Shown: positions 11,635 to 22,624 of the stretch, in pieces
How positions within the stretch are numbered: position 1 is the first letter of the stretch
How the letters are laid out: each line of letters begins with the position of its first letter
Source of the DNA: Stramonita haemastoma
Taxonomy: Eukaryota; Mollusca; Gastropoda; Neogastropoda; Muricidae
Assembly: GCA_030674155.1 (NCBI GenBank)
Contig: CM060335.1
Span: 52,438,922 to 52,502,921 of the forward strand
Direction: 5' to 3'
Length of the DNA stretch: 64,000 nucleotides
The notes under the pieces: model-generated
Seen by the model: only the letters and a program-made list of their open reading frames with translations
Databases searched by the model: none
What the model was told of the DNA's origin: nothing
Position numbers and translations under genes: made by a program

Positions 11635-11685
<51 letters not shown>
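11305..11685. repeat. (TG)n with regular TCAC interruptions
   Basis: 380 bp of TG broken about a dozen times by TGTCACTGTG. Confidence 0.95.
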
Positions 11686-11687
<2 letters not shown>

Positions 11688-11739
11688 TCAATGAGGTAAT
11701 GGACCATGCTGTACCCAGCAATCACAGCTGTGTCAAGTT

Positions 11740-11855
11740 TTTATTTTCATTCCTCGGCTACAGCTCCATGGTTCACCAGTGCAGAGATTTTGCTTGTGAT
11801 GCGACTGATTCTGCCACCATTAAGGCAGCCACATTCCACCTTTGTGCATTTTGGT
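11740..11855 (-). mobile_element. SINE family C, internal fragment
   Basis: TGCGACTGATTCTGCCACCA and AAGGCAGCCACATTCCACCT are parallel to TGCGACCACTTTTGCCCACC and AAGGTAGCCTCATTCCAACT in the 5600-5985 element, in the same order and orientation. Head and tail are missing. Confidence 0.45.
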
Positions 11856-12127
11856 GTTGTAGTTGAATGAAGGGTTTTGTCAGAGGACGTTCAATTTCTC
11901 AGAAACAATTTCCTTAGCATCTAAACAGTGGACTGTGTTTTCATGTATACATACAGTTTCAAAATCACTGTGTCACATGTGCCAAAACCAAGGCGAAAGT
12001 GTATACTGTGATAAAGGTAATTTATACCTGACAAGTGAAAAGCTTGCTTATGAGTCAGTATCACTGAAACATGCCTCAGGAAACAGCCAGCCTGTCATGG
12101 GGAAAGCAACAACAGCACAGCTAACTG

Positions 12128-12160
<33 letters not shown>
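12128..12160. repeat. (CAA)n microsatellite
   Basis: About ten units. Confidence 0.95.
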
Positions 12161-12393
12161 AACCCCAGTCTCGGAAACAGTTCTGGTTTGTGTTTGTGAA
12201 CTAGACGTCATCACCTCCATCCAAGTTGCTTTCACCAACGTGAATTAGGAAGTGGATTTGCGCAAAGGGGGTGGGGTGGGGGGGTGGGGGGGGGGGGTTA
12301 TTTGAAGGTTTTATGTCTGAATAACCTTCAAATTGCAATCTTTCGAACAGATCTGCAGACATCTTCGTTTTAAAGCTTTCATATAGGCGGTGT

Positions 12394-12660
12394 TCATGAA
12401 AAAGTGGTCTAGCAGCAATGCATCAGTTTGGAAAGGGAGAGGTTGTAGGTTCAATCCTGTCTTAGGCCACCATTTCCCTCCACCTGCAGACTTGAGGGGT
12501 GGTCTGGGTGCTAGTCTGTCTGGTTGGATGATAAACTTGTGTCCCTATTTCTATGTAGCATTTAGTGCATGTAAAAGGGAAACAAGAGGGTTGCTGCTGT
12601 CACAAATCTGTGCAAAAACCCTACTTTCTCAAGAAAATAAAATGTACGCATGCACGAACA
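12394..12660 (+). mobile_element. SINE family D, degenerate tRNA head
   Basis: A box A-like AAAGTGGTCTAGCAGCAATG is followed about 50 bp later by box B GTAGGTTCAATCCTG. The body motifs GGTTGGATGATAAACTTGTG and TTTAGTGCATGTAAAAGGG resemble the body of family B (GGATGAGACTATAAACC). The 3' end is AAAATAAAATGTACGC. Possibly an older relative of family B. Confidence 0.5.
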
Positions 12661-13419
12661 CACACACACACACCACACTCACTCACTCACTCACTCACTC
12701 ACTCAGTGTTTAAAGTGGGTAGGGAAGTGTATAATTTATAGAGGGGAAAATTCATTACACTTGGAAAGGCAACAATTTTTTTAATAGTTTGATTTGATTT
12801 GCCTATCACCGATTTAATGTTTGTCAGTGACTATTCAGCATTGAGTTTCAAACATTTGTTCACATTAAGCTCTGAGCAGTGCTTGCTTAGATAGTTGCTT
12901 TATCAGTTTATGTCTTCTGTGTCCCAAAAGTGGTCAACAGATTATATTCTTGATTATGTGTGTTTGTGTGTGTGTGCACGTGCGCGTGCGTGTGCACGCA
13001 TGCATCCCTATATGCATTGTTGTTGGTGAAATGGATCTACATCTACATGTCTGATAAATAGCACACACACATTGCTTGTATGTAGGAAAACAGCTATTAT
13101 ATAAAAATGAATGATCATTGTTGTTGATGTCACCATTCTCATCATCAGCATTGTGATTATTATTATTGTTATTATTATTATCATCCTGTGCAGCAGACTG
13201 TTTTCATAGCCTGATGCACTGCATTGGACATGGAGAGTTGGAGCCTGAGGAGTTGAGCTGCAGTAGCAGCAGGGGACAGAGAAGAAGATCTAGCTGTGTG
13301 TACAGTAATGCAGGGGGGAGAGGGACAGGCAGGCAGGGAGGGAAGCAGGGAGGGAGGGGAAGGCGCCAGGAAAATGAAGCAGGTGGCCAAAACATACATT
13401 CCCTTTTCCTGGGTGATTC

Positions 13420-13891
13420 AATCAATCAATCAATCAATCAATCAAATTTTTATTTCCAGATGGTACATTGAGTAAGCAGCGATCTGCTTTTTTCCATCAA
13501 GCCATCTATCTAAAGAAAAGAAAAGAAAAAAATCAAAACAATAGCAAAAATCAAATCCTAAACAAAACAAAAAACCAACAAAAGACAAAGTAGAAAATCC
13601 CTAGCAAACAAAAAAAAAAAAAAACCAACGAAAGAAAGAAAAGGGGAAAAAGCAAACAAACAATTAAAACAACAACAACAAACATTTCACCAACATTAAC
13701 TTGCTAACATGATTTCAACAACTTTAAAATAAACTATGCCTATAAATAATACAAGCAACTACTATAACAACAACCAAAAGAGAAAATAAAATAAATAAAA
13801 TAAATAAATAAAATAAATAAATAAAAATAAAAAAATATTTTAAAAATTTACTCGAAAGCCATACACACATATGCACATACACCCACACACC

Positions 13892-13922
<31 letters not shown>

Positions 13923-13964
13923 CCGTGCATCTACACACACACACACACACACACAACACACACA

Positions 13965-14032
<68 letters not shown>

Positions 14033-14170
14033 TTTGCGCTCTTCCACTCAGCTCGTATTTCTTACATGTGTGTGTGTGTGTGTGTGTATGTGTGTGTGTG
14101 TGTGTGTGCGTGTACGTGCATGCATGTGTGCGTGCGCATGCGTGCATGTGTGTGCATGCATGTGCATGTC
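13420..14170. repeat. ATCA, AAAT, CA and TG microsatellites in A-rich DNA
   Basis: (ATCA)n at 13420-13445, A-rich 13500-13840 with (AAAT)n at 13780-13830, (CA)n at 13893-14030, (TG)n with CG-containing words at 14068-14170. Confidence 0.9.
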
Positions 14171-14880
14171 TGTGTAGTCACATCCATGTGGGCTTGCAGC
14201 GCATGTTTTGCGCAATATTCATGTGTTTTTATTGAAGTTTATTAACATGACCATAGTCGCGCGTGATTATTGCACTACCTGTTTTGGAAAAAGGCCATGG
14301 CATGCAGTAAAAACTACTGTAACAGTATGCAAGACTAGCACCCAGACCATGACATAGAGGATGCGGTAAAAGTCTGGTCTTTACTGAAACCTACTGCCTC
14401 TCACTTTGAAGACTTAGTACTTTTCCTCAAGACATCTGGTTTGTGCTGGTGCTGTGCTTGCAGCCTGTGCTGTATTGTACAGGGAGCACAGTCCTGGAGT
14501 GGTGGATGCTAGCTGTTGGAAATGGGCCTTCAGGAAAACACAGGGGGCAGACACAGAGGGGGGGGGGGGGGGGGAATGAGCTGTGGGAAAGCGGGGAGCG
14601 TCAGGGGGTAATTAGAGCACTGAGTGCAGACTGACTGACTGAGGCCTGGGGGAGATGATTGCTGTGTGGAGAGGAGGGTGGGGACTGACTGACTGGGGGC
14701 ATGGAGGAGGGGATGATTGGGGAGGGAGGTGGAGAATGAGGACTGAACTGGGAGACACCAGCATTGTCCTGCAAAGTTGTTTGGTGGTAGACATTACTGT
14801 TAGTTAACCTTTTTGGGGGAAATAACATTTTCTCTGCACACAATGTTGTACAGTTTATATATATGGTTAGCATCACATTT

Positions 14881-15299
14881 GTGACACTCCATCATGAAAT
14901 GAGTCGCTTAGCACTAGACCCGCTTTTCTGCTAGGAGCCATTATGAGGGGGGGGTCAGGTTGTCAATTTTCAGATTTTGATTGATTATATAGTCATTATT
15001 CTAACTTGTACTGAAGCATCAAGGCATTATTTTGTTTCCTTATCCCATTAAACATGTTTCAAAAATACCCAAGCCTTCATTCTGACAACCTATTAGGATG
15101 CTAAACTTGTCAATTTCTCATTTTGTCATTTCCTGCAGTCTATCATTTCAATTTGTAGTAACTTTTGAGAGAATTGTCCGATTTTCAATCTTTTGAAATT
15201 TTTTTTTAGTATTTATAGCCATTTTATTGCAGATTAGTAACATGTCAATAACCAAAACTTGACCTCTGGTGCAATGCGACTCATGTGGTGGAGTGTCAC
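14881..15299. mobile_element. MITE copy 1: 419-bp element with terminal inverted repeats
   Basis: The left end GTGACACTCCATCATGAAAT and right end CATGTGGTGGAGTGTCAC are inverted repeats of about 22 bp with a small mismatch/indel; both continue to GAGTCG/CGACTC. ATTT flanks both sides, a possible target duplication. The inside is AT-rich with no ORF. It matches 63132-63548 along its whole length, so the ends are defined by homology as well as by the inverted repeats. The superfamily is not recognised. Confidence 0.8.
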
Positions 15300-15861
15300 A
15301 TTTTTGTTGAAGTGACTGACATTTTCTATCAGTTGAGGTGGTGATGATGTTATGTGTAGAAATACTAGTTGATTCCTTAGCCCATGTATTCCATTTCTGT
15401 CATTTTCCTCTGATATGACAGTGACAAAGTCTGTCACTGGTTTCCCAGTAACACCACATTTTCTGCTGCTGATAGTGTATACATGTAGCAGAGGCCTGAA
15501 AGCTGTATTTTCTGCTGATGACAATGGATATGTTTTTGTGCTTGCTGTGTAAAACTGATTTCCTACCTAACACTACAGTCTCTGCTTCCCTGAAAATAAC
15601 ATTGTTGTTCTGTGTTGTTGATTCCACAGCAGAACACTTTCTGCTGATAGGATGACATATGCTGTCTATCCCCCAAAACTACCCTCCTTTTTATTTTTTC
15701 TTTTAACATGAGGTGTGTGGCTGACCCCTGACTGTTCACTCTTTCTTTCCTGTTGGTTCACCTGCTGTTTCCCCAGGCAGCAAGTTCTGCACCCTGCCCA
15801 AAATGAAAGCCTCTGGTCTGGAGGATGATCAGCCTGGGGCCCCCAGTCCTGTTTTGTCATT

Positions 15862-16620
15862 CTTTTTCTGTTGATGTGTGGTCTCTTTCTGTTGATGTGT
15901 GGTCTTTTTCTGTTGATGTGTGGTCTCTTTCTGTTGATGTGATGGTCTTTTTCTTTTGATGTGTTGGTCTGTTTTGATGTGCTGGTCTCTTTCTGTTGAT
16001 GTGTTGGTCTTTCTTTTGATGTGTTGGTCTCTTTCTTTTGATGTGTTGGTCTCTTTCTTTTGATGTGTTGGTCTGTTCTTTTGATGTGTTGGTCTGTTCT
16101 TTGATGTGCTGGTCTCTTTCTGTTGATGTGTGGTCTGTTTCTATTGATGTCCTGGTCTCTTTCTGTTGATGTGATGGTCTCTTTCTGTTGATGTGCTCTG
16201 TTGATGTGTCAGTCTGTTTCTGTTGATGTGCTGGTCTCTTTCTGTTGATGTGCTCTGTTGATGTGTGATCTCTTTCTGTTGATGTGTGCTCTGTTGATGT
16301 GTGATCTCTTTCTGTTGATGTGTGCTCTGTTGATGCATGGTCTCTTTCTGTTGATGTGTGCTCTGTTGATGTGTGATCTCTTTCTGTTGATGTGCTCTGT
16401 TGATGTGTGATCTCTTTCTGTTGATGTGCTCTGTTGATGTGTGATCTCTTTCTGTTGATGTGTGCTCTGTTGATGCATGGTCTCTTTCTGTTGATGTGTG
16501 CTCTGTTGATGTGCTGGTCTCTTTCTGTTGATGTGCTCTGTTGATGTGTGATCTCTTTCTGTTGATGTGTGCTCTGGTGATGCATGGTCTCTCTTTCTGT
16601 TGATGCATGGTCTCTTTCTC
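15862..16620. repeat. TTTCTGTTGATGTG minisatellite running up to the proline-rich exon
   Basis: The 20-35-bp composite units are TCTCTTTCTGTTGATGTG with TGCTCTGTTGATGTGTGA. The T-rich + strand merges into the pyrimidine tract and acceptor at 16618-16629. The minus strand gives an artefactual 242-codon frame (H-Q-Q-S-T and E-R-D repeats). Confidence 0.9.
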
Positions 16621-16629
16621 TCTCCTCAG

Positions 16630-16827
16630 CTCTACTCCCCGCCCAAGGTGAACTCGTCAGGCCCTGAGGACGACCTGCCCCCTCCCCCCCCAGAGCTGAC
16701 CCGCCAGCCCCCAGACGTGGTGACCGCAGCGGCCCCTGTCAACGACCGCCCCCTCCCCACAGTGCTGCACACCCCCCCGCCCCCCACTGTCGTGCTGCCC
16801 TCCTACGACAAGGAGCTGCCCCCCCCT
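16630..16827 (+). CDS. dlg1: disks large, proline-rich linker exon between L27 and PDZ1
   Basis: This is a 198-bp, 66-codon exon, phase 0 at both ends, so it can be included or skipped without changing frame. Acceptor CTCTCTCCTCAG at 16618-16629 has a good pyrimidine tract; donor CCT|GTGAGT at 16827/16828 is near consensus. The product starts LYSPPKVNSSGPEDDLPPPP, is rich in proline (PPPPPEL, HTPPPPT, KELPPP) and acidic near residues 13-15, and has no predicted fold. Third positions are strongly GC-rich, unlike the AT- and TG-rich introns around it. Its place 12 kb after the L27 exon, on the same strand and in a compatible phase, makes it part of the L27-PDZ1 linker, where animal Dlg isoforms differ most. 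The proline runs could bind SH3, WW or EVH1 domains; that is inference. Minisatellites flank it closely on both sides. Confidence 0.75.
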
Positions 16828-16855
16828 GTGAGTACTGGCTGGGCGTGTGTAGGGG

Positions 16856-17815
16856 ATGTGTGTGTGTGTGTACAGTGTGGTGTTACTTGTTGATGTACAT
16901 GTTTGTGTGTGTGTATACAGTGTGTGTTACTTGTTGATGTACATGTTTGTGTGTGTATACAGTGTGTGTTACTTGATGATGTACATGTTTGTGTGTGTGT
17001 GTACAGTGTGTGTTACTTGTTGATGTACATGTTTGTGTGTGTGTGTACAGTGTGTGTTACTTGTTGATGTACATGTTTGTGTGTGTGTATACAGTGTGTG
17101 TTACTTGATGATGTACATGTTTGGGTGTGTGTGTATACAGTGTGTGTTACTTGTTGATGTACATGTTTGTGTGTGTGTACAGTGTGTGTTACTTGTTGAT
17201 GTGCATGTTTGTGTGTGTGTATACAGTGTGTGTTACTTGATGATGTACATGTTTGTGTGTGTGTATACAGTGTGTGTTACTTGTTGATGTACATGTTTGT
17301 GTGTGTGTACAGTGTGTGTTACTTGTTGATGTGCATGTTTGTGTGTGTGTATACAGTGTGTGTTACTTGATGATGTACATGTTTGTGTGTGTGTATACAG
17401 TGTGTGTTACTTGTTGATGTACATGTTTGTGTGTGTGTATACAGTGTGTGTTACTTGATGATGTACATGTTTGTGTGTGTATACAGTGTGTGTTACTTGA
17501 TAATGTACATGTTTGGGTGTGTGTGTGTACAGTGATTGTTACTTTTTTGATGTACATGTTTGTGTGTGTACATGTGTGTGTACAGTGATTGTTACTTTTT
17601 GATGTACATGTTTGTGTGTGTACATGTGTGTATACAGTGTTTGTTACTTGTTGATGTACATGTTTGTGTGTGTGTGTGTACAGTGTTTGTTACTTGTTGA
17701 TGTACATGTTTGTGTGTGTGTGTATACAGTGTGTGTTACTTGTTGATGTACATGTTTGTGTGTGTATACAGTGTACTTGTTGATGTACATGTTTGTGTAT
17801 GTGTATACAGTGTGT
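16856..17815. repeat. ~44-bp TGTTACTTGTTGATGTACATG minisatellite just after the proline-rich exon
   Basis: About 21 units of TTACTTGTTGATGTACATGT, TTGTGTGTGTGTATACAGTG. It begins about 28 bp after the exon end. It shares TTGATGT with the array on the other side of the exon. Confidence 0.9.
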
Positions 17816-17974
17816 GTGAAACTAATAAAAGGATAAAAGTAATCACAGAATGAATTGCAGCAAACATATCATCACAGAGCTTACAGCACCATACAGAATC
17901 AGCGCATTATGTCCTCTGTGCAAACATCACGCACATGACTACAAGTTTCACGTTCATGTTGAGTTCATACCTGC

Positions 17975-17976
17975 AC

Positions 17977-18073
<97 letters not shown>

Positions 18074-18075
18074 AC
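17975..18075. repeat. (CA)n microsatellite
   Basis: About 48 uninterrupted dinucleotides. Confidence 0.95.
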
Positions 18076-18449
18076 ACAAAACACAGACACAAAACACAGA
18101 CACAAACACACAAGGATAATAGAATTCTAAATAATTATTCAAGTAAACCACCAAAAAAAAGTATTAAAAAAATAATCAGGGGCCACAATCCCCTTGAATT
18201 TTCAGGAAGGGGGGAGGGGGCTAAGCCCCTTCTTCCAAACTCCCCCTCCCCCTCCCCCTCCCCGCCACTCTAACTGCCATGCTTAAGGCAGCACTGCTAG
18301 CAGAAAGAGATCAAGGGAAGGAACTGGTGTACATTTGGTTGTGTGATGGGTGTTGTGTCCCTTGGTACAATGGAAAGCAGAAGACAAATTTTAGACAGTG
18401 ATGGAGAGAATCTTGGTGAGAGGTGTAAAAACTCTAAACCAGTCCCCCC

Positions 18450-18480
<31 letters not shown>

Positions 18481-18619
18481 ACACCCCTTGCCTCTTCCTC
18501 TTCCCTCATCATACATTTATCTCCTCAGCTCAGCTGCATATTAGTTTCCCTTTCCTCCTCCTGCCCCCCCCCCCCCCCCCCATCGTCTCCATTTTTCAGC
18601 CATAGCACATGTGTGTGTG

Positions 18620-18630
18620 TGTGTATATAT

Positions 18631-18690
<60 letters not shown>
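18620..18690. repeat. (TA)n microsatellite
   Basis: An almost perfect TA tract after a short TG tract. Confidence 0.95.
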
Positions 18691-18692
<2 letters not shown>

Positions 18693-18949
18693 TTGAAAGT
18701 GGAGAGTAGTGGCAGGGGGTGAAGGGTGGGGTAAAAAAAAAAAAAAGCAAAAAAAAGCAGGCTGGTTGTGAGAAATGGCAGTAAGGATGGATGTGTGAGG
18801 GCAAGAGGTAGGTAGGGTGAGGAGGGTTCACTTCTGTGATGATGATGCAAGCACCTGGGAGTGAGAGAAACAGTGGGTTTGGGTTTGGGTCATAGAGAGC
18901 AATGAACTGTTAGTAGTAGAGCATTAATAGAGTAGGCTGACGTCATAGT

Positions 18950-19115
18950 ATGTGTGTCTGTGTGTGTGTGCGCATGTGTGCACGTGGTGTGTGTGTGTGT
19001 GCGCGCACACGTGCGCGTGCGCATGTGTGTGTGTGTGTGTGTGTGTGTGTTGGTAGGTTAGGAGTATGTGTGTGTGTGTGTGTGTGTGTGTGCGCGTGTG
19101 TGTGTGTGTTGATAG
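18950..19115. repeat. (TG)n/(CG) tracts
   Basis: TG tracts with GCGCGCACACGTGCGCGTGC in the middle (alternating purine-pyrimidine). Confidence 0.9.
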
Positions 19116-19244
19116 GTTAGGAGCTAGGTGTTTGACATTTGAAAATTCTGTGTGTGTGTATGTGTGTGTCTGGAGTGTATTGATAGGTTAGGAGCTAGGT
19201 GTGTGTATACCTGACATTTGAATAGTCTGCTGGGCACTCAGGGT

Positions 19245-19640
19245 AGTGGAGGAGAGGTGTGAAGGAGGGGAGTGATTGTCATCATTCAGGCAGGAGTGGG
19301 GGGAGGTTTTAAAGGAGGAGAGGTGTGAAGGAGGGGAGTGATTGTCATCATTCAGGCGGAAGTGGGGGGAGGTTTTAAAGGAGGGGAGTGATTGTCATCA
19401 TTCAGGCGGGAGTGGGGGGAGGTTTTAAAGGAGGAGAGGTGTGAAGGAGGGGAGTGATTGTCATCATTCAGGCGGAAGTGGGGGGAGGTTTTAAAGGAGG
19501 GGAGTGATTGTCATCATTCAGGCGGGAGTGGGGGGAGGTTTTAAAGGAGGGGAGTGATTGTCATCATTCAGGCGGGAGTGGGGGGAGGTTTTAAAGGAGG
19601 GGAGTGATTGTCATCATTCAGGCGGGAGTGGGGGGAGGTT
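19245..19640. repeat. 47/68-bp repeat, about 7 units
   Basis: GGAGGGGAGTGATTGTCATC and ATTCAGGCGGGAGTGGGGGG then AGGTTTTAAA; some units have an extra AGGAGAGGTGTGA. Confidence 0.95.
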
Positions 19641-19839
19641 TGCCCTTGACCGTGCAGCAGTGCAGACACCCTCCCTGTAGCAATCTCTGGCAGGCAGCGC
19701 TGGGCCTTTGCTGTCTCTGTGATGTCGGTCATGGGGAATCAAGTGTGGGCTAGCACACACATATCACTCCTGCACATGCGCGCACACACAGACACATGCA
19801 CGCACGCACTTGCGTACATGTACACACACACGCAGAGAT

Positions 19840-20314
19840 CACAATTTAATAATAATAATAAATACATGGAATTTGTATAGCGCTATATCTTGCAAAAACA
19901 AATCAAAGCGCTTGCATTCAACCTACACGACGCACAATCAGCAACTATTTACAGTTTTGACAAATTCGAATGTACACACACACACACACGCACGCACGCA
20001 CGCAGCACGCGCGCGCACGCATACACACCTACAAACGTTATGCACTTTGGCAGGTGGATGTTGAAGGCAGGGACAAGTAAGAGATGGAGGCGGAAGGAGA
20101 AAAACTTAGGTTTGAAATAAGTGTGTCTTGAGGTTGGATTTAAAAGTGTCATAAGTAGGCTTTTGTCGGAGGGAGAGAGGAGGTCGTTCCACATCGATGG
20201 ACCAGAAACAGAGAAAGAGCGGCGGCCTACAGTAGATAGGTTGAATCTGGGTGTTCTTAAGGACAAAGTATCTGCCGACGAGCGGAGGGAGCGAGAAGGT
20301 GTGTACAATTTTAG
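19840..20314 (-). mobile_element. 5'-truncated LINE (CR1/L2-like), C-terminal reverse transcriptase remnant with ATT-repeat 3' tail
   Basis: On the minus strand the frame from about 20310 reads YTPSRSLRSSADTLSLRTPR, then GRRSFSVSGPSMWNDL and a hydrophobic end. This is the PSRxLRS...FS..P..WN.L signature at the C-terminus of many animal LINE reverse transcriptases. The 3' UTR, containing a GCGCTATA motif, ends in (ATT)n at 19848-19862, as is typical for CR1/L2-group elements. A CA/CG microsatellite at 19975-20025 interrupts it. Only the last ~90 codons and the 3' UTR survive. Confidence 0.75.
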
Positions 20315-20369
20315 ACTCTTACACTCACACATACACACATATCACACATCACATATTCTCACTCACATA

Positions 20370-20510
20370 TCACACTCACACACACGCATGCATGCACGCA
20401 CACACATTTACACACACATGCACGTACACGTGCACACACACACATATCCCACACACACACATATATCACACTCTCACACACACACATATATCACTCACAC
20501 ACTCACACAC

Positions 20511-20575
<65 letters not shown>

Positions 20576-20590
20576 CACACACGCACACAC
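20370..20590. repeat. (CA)n-rich tract
   Basis: Irregular CA with CGCATGCATGCACGCACAC, then pure (CA)n to 20582. Confidence 0.95.
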
Positions 20591-21015
20591 TCAGCAATCG
20601 TAATGACAAGCATCATCTTGACCAGATCATAGGAGAGAAAGCAAACAGCTTTACTAAGTGTTGAATGATTGATAGATGATTGATCACTCTGATTGTTGAT
20701 CTAATGGAGAAATGGATCCCAGGCAGCTTGAGAAAAAGACAGATTGGCATTGTTGATGGATAGGACTTGTGTTGAAAGTAAATGGGAACAGGAGATGGGA
20801 ATCATCAAATTATCAGGGAGAATGTGTGCAATTTTCCTCTTCTTTGTCTTCTTCTTCTTCTTCTTCTTCTCCTTTTTCTTCTTCTTTCTTCATTGCTACT
20901 GTTGAAATTCAGCAGATGAAAGATATGTGCATATATATATATATAATATATAGACCAATAGCTACAGAATCATACGACAGTTCTGTCATTCCCATATATA
21001 CATCTTGTCAAATTT

Positions 21016-21750
21016 CTGTCTGACTTAAAGCCACAACTGTATCTGACTTCAGATACAGTTGTGGCTTTAAGTCAGATACAGTTGTGGCTTTAAGTCAGAT
21101 ACAGTTGTGGCTTTAAGTCAGATACAGTTGTGGCTTTAAGTCAGATACAGTTGTGACTTTAAGTCAGATACAGTTGTGGCTTTAAGTCAGATACAGTTGT
21201 GGCTTTAAGTCAGATACAGTTGTGGCTTTAAGTCAGATACAGTTGTGGCTTTAAGTCAGATACAGTTGTGGCTTTAAGTCAGATACAGTTGTGACTTTAA
21301 GTCAGATACAGTTGTGGCTTTAAGTCAGATACAGTTGTGGCTTTAAGTCAGATACAGTTGTGGCTTTAAGTCAGATACAGTTGTGGCTTTAAGTCAGATA
21401 CAGTTGTGGCTTTAAGTCAGATACAGTTGTGGCTTTAAGTCAGATACAGTTGTGGCTTTTAGTAAGATACAGTTGTAGCTTTTGGTAAGATACAGTTGTG
21501 GCTTTAAGTCAGATACAGTTGTGGCTTTAAGTCAGATACAGTTGTGGCTTTTAGTAAGATATGGTTGTAGCTTTTGGTAAGATACAGTTGTGGCTTTAAG
21601 TCAGATACAGTTGTGGCTTTAAGTCAGATACAGTTGTGGCTTAAAGTCAGATACAGTTGTGGCTTTAAGTCAGATACAGTTGTGGCTTTAAGTCAGATAC
21701 AGTTGTGGCTTTTAGTAAGATACGGTTGTAGCTTTTGGTAAGATACAGTT
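21016..21750. repeat. 23-bp tandem array headed by one inverted unit
   Basis: About 31 direct units of TCAGATACAGTTGTGGCTTT+AAG run from 21049. The first unit (21019-21046) is in opposite orientation and forms a perfect 28-bp inverted repeat with 21049-21076, with two bases between the arms. Late units are variants (TTTTAGTAAGATACAGTTGT). Confidence 0.95.
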
Positions 21751-22149
21751 TTTGTTTTTGCTTGTATGGCAGTTTACTTCTCTTTTTTTTCTTGTGGTGG
21801 GGAGGAGGGGGATAAGATACAGTTCTGTCCTATTTCTGTCATGGAAGGGGCAAAAAACCCTTGCTATCTTTTTAATAGTTTGATCAACATTTTAAAGTCT
21901 GCACTATTTTTTTTTTTTTTTATTTTTTTTTTGGGGGGGGGGGGGGGGGGGCATACAAAGCCAAAACTGTGTGGATGGTAGGAATCCCTTTTTTAGGGGA
22001 AGGTGTGGGATGAAGGAGAGGGAGGGGTAATGTGTAGGGTCTCTGCCTCCCAGTTTCTTCCCCCCCCCCCTATCCCCCCACCCTGAAAAAAAGAGAGAAA
22101 AGAAAGGCTTATGGACATGTTGACTTCATTGTTCTAAATCCTGACGTCA

Positions 22150-22535
22150 ACAAATCAAGGCTTTCAAAATAGAGATCTGTCAGTATAGTATCAATATCTA
22201 CACTTTTATAAAGATCAGGAGGGGGGGATGATACACTTAATAAGATCTGTCATATAGTACAAGATCTACATTTTAAAAGATCAGAGAGAGGGGGGGATGA
22301 TACACTTTGAAAATAGAGATCTGTCAGTATAGTATCAATATCTACCACTTCTATAAAAGATCAGAGAGAGGGGGATGATACACTTGAAAATAGAGATCTG
22401 TCAGTATAGTATCAATATCTACACTTCTATAAAAGATCAAGAGAGGGGGATGATACACTTTGAATGAGATCTGTCAGTATAGTATCAATATCTACCACTT
22501 CTATCATAGATAAAAGAGCAGGAGAGGGGGAGGGG
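22150..22535. repeat. Imperfect ~75-90-bp repeat, about 5 units
   Basis: Units share AGATCTGTCAGTATAGTATC, AATATCTACACTTCTATAAA and AGATCAGAGAGAGGGGG then GATGATACACTT, with indels between units. Confidence 0.85.
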
Positions 22536-22624
22536 GGGGAGAGAGATAATGGTACAAGGTACAGGGTACATGATCCATGTGTTGCCAGTCCTTGACATTG
22601 CTGGCTGCTCTATCCCCTGTCTTG

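Larger units (their letters stand above)
4424..16629 (+). other. dlg1: 12.2-kb intron between L27 and proline-rich exons
   Basis: It begins GTAGGG and ends CTCCTCAG. Stretches with nothing recognised: 4967-5600 (AT-rich, loosely repeated TTATTCAGATTGATG around 5260-5460), 7520-7912 and 7982-8477 (AT-rich), 8800-9170, 9247-9770 (a degenerate tRNA-like patch near 9345-9420), 10290-10825 (G-, C- and T-runs), 11856-12130, 12160-12390, 12660-13880 (A-rich), 14170-14880 and 15300-15860. All other parts are covered by repeat, SINE or MITE entries. Confidence 0.6.

Noticed and set aside
11863..12162. 99-codon ORF ending in polyQ
   Set aside because: The glutamines are a (CAA)n microsatellite; the rest matches nothing I know and has no splice sites in phase 0.
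15780..15848. Possible exon after TTTCCCCAG (frame S-K-F-C-T-L-P-K-M-K)
   Set aside because: The open frame needs two bases completing a codon, but both neighbouring exons meet in phase 0, and there is no good GT donor.
15857..16608. 242- and 155-codon minus-strand ORFs of H-Q-Q-S-T and E-R-D repeats
   Set aside because: Repeat translation; a real + strand exon begins immediately after at 16630.
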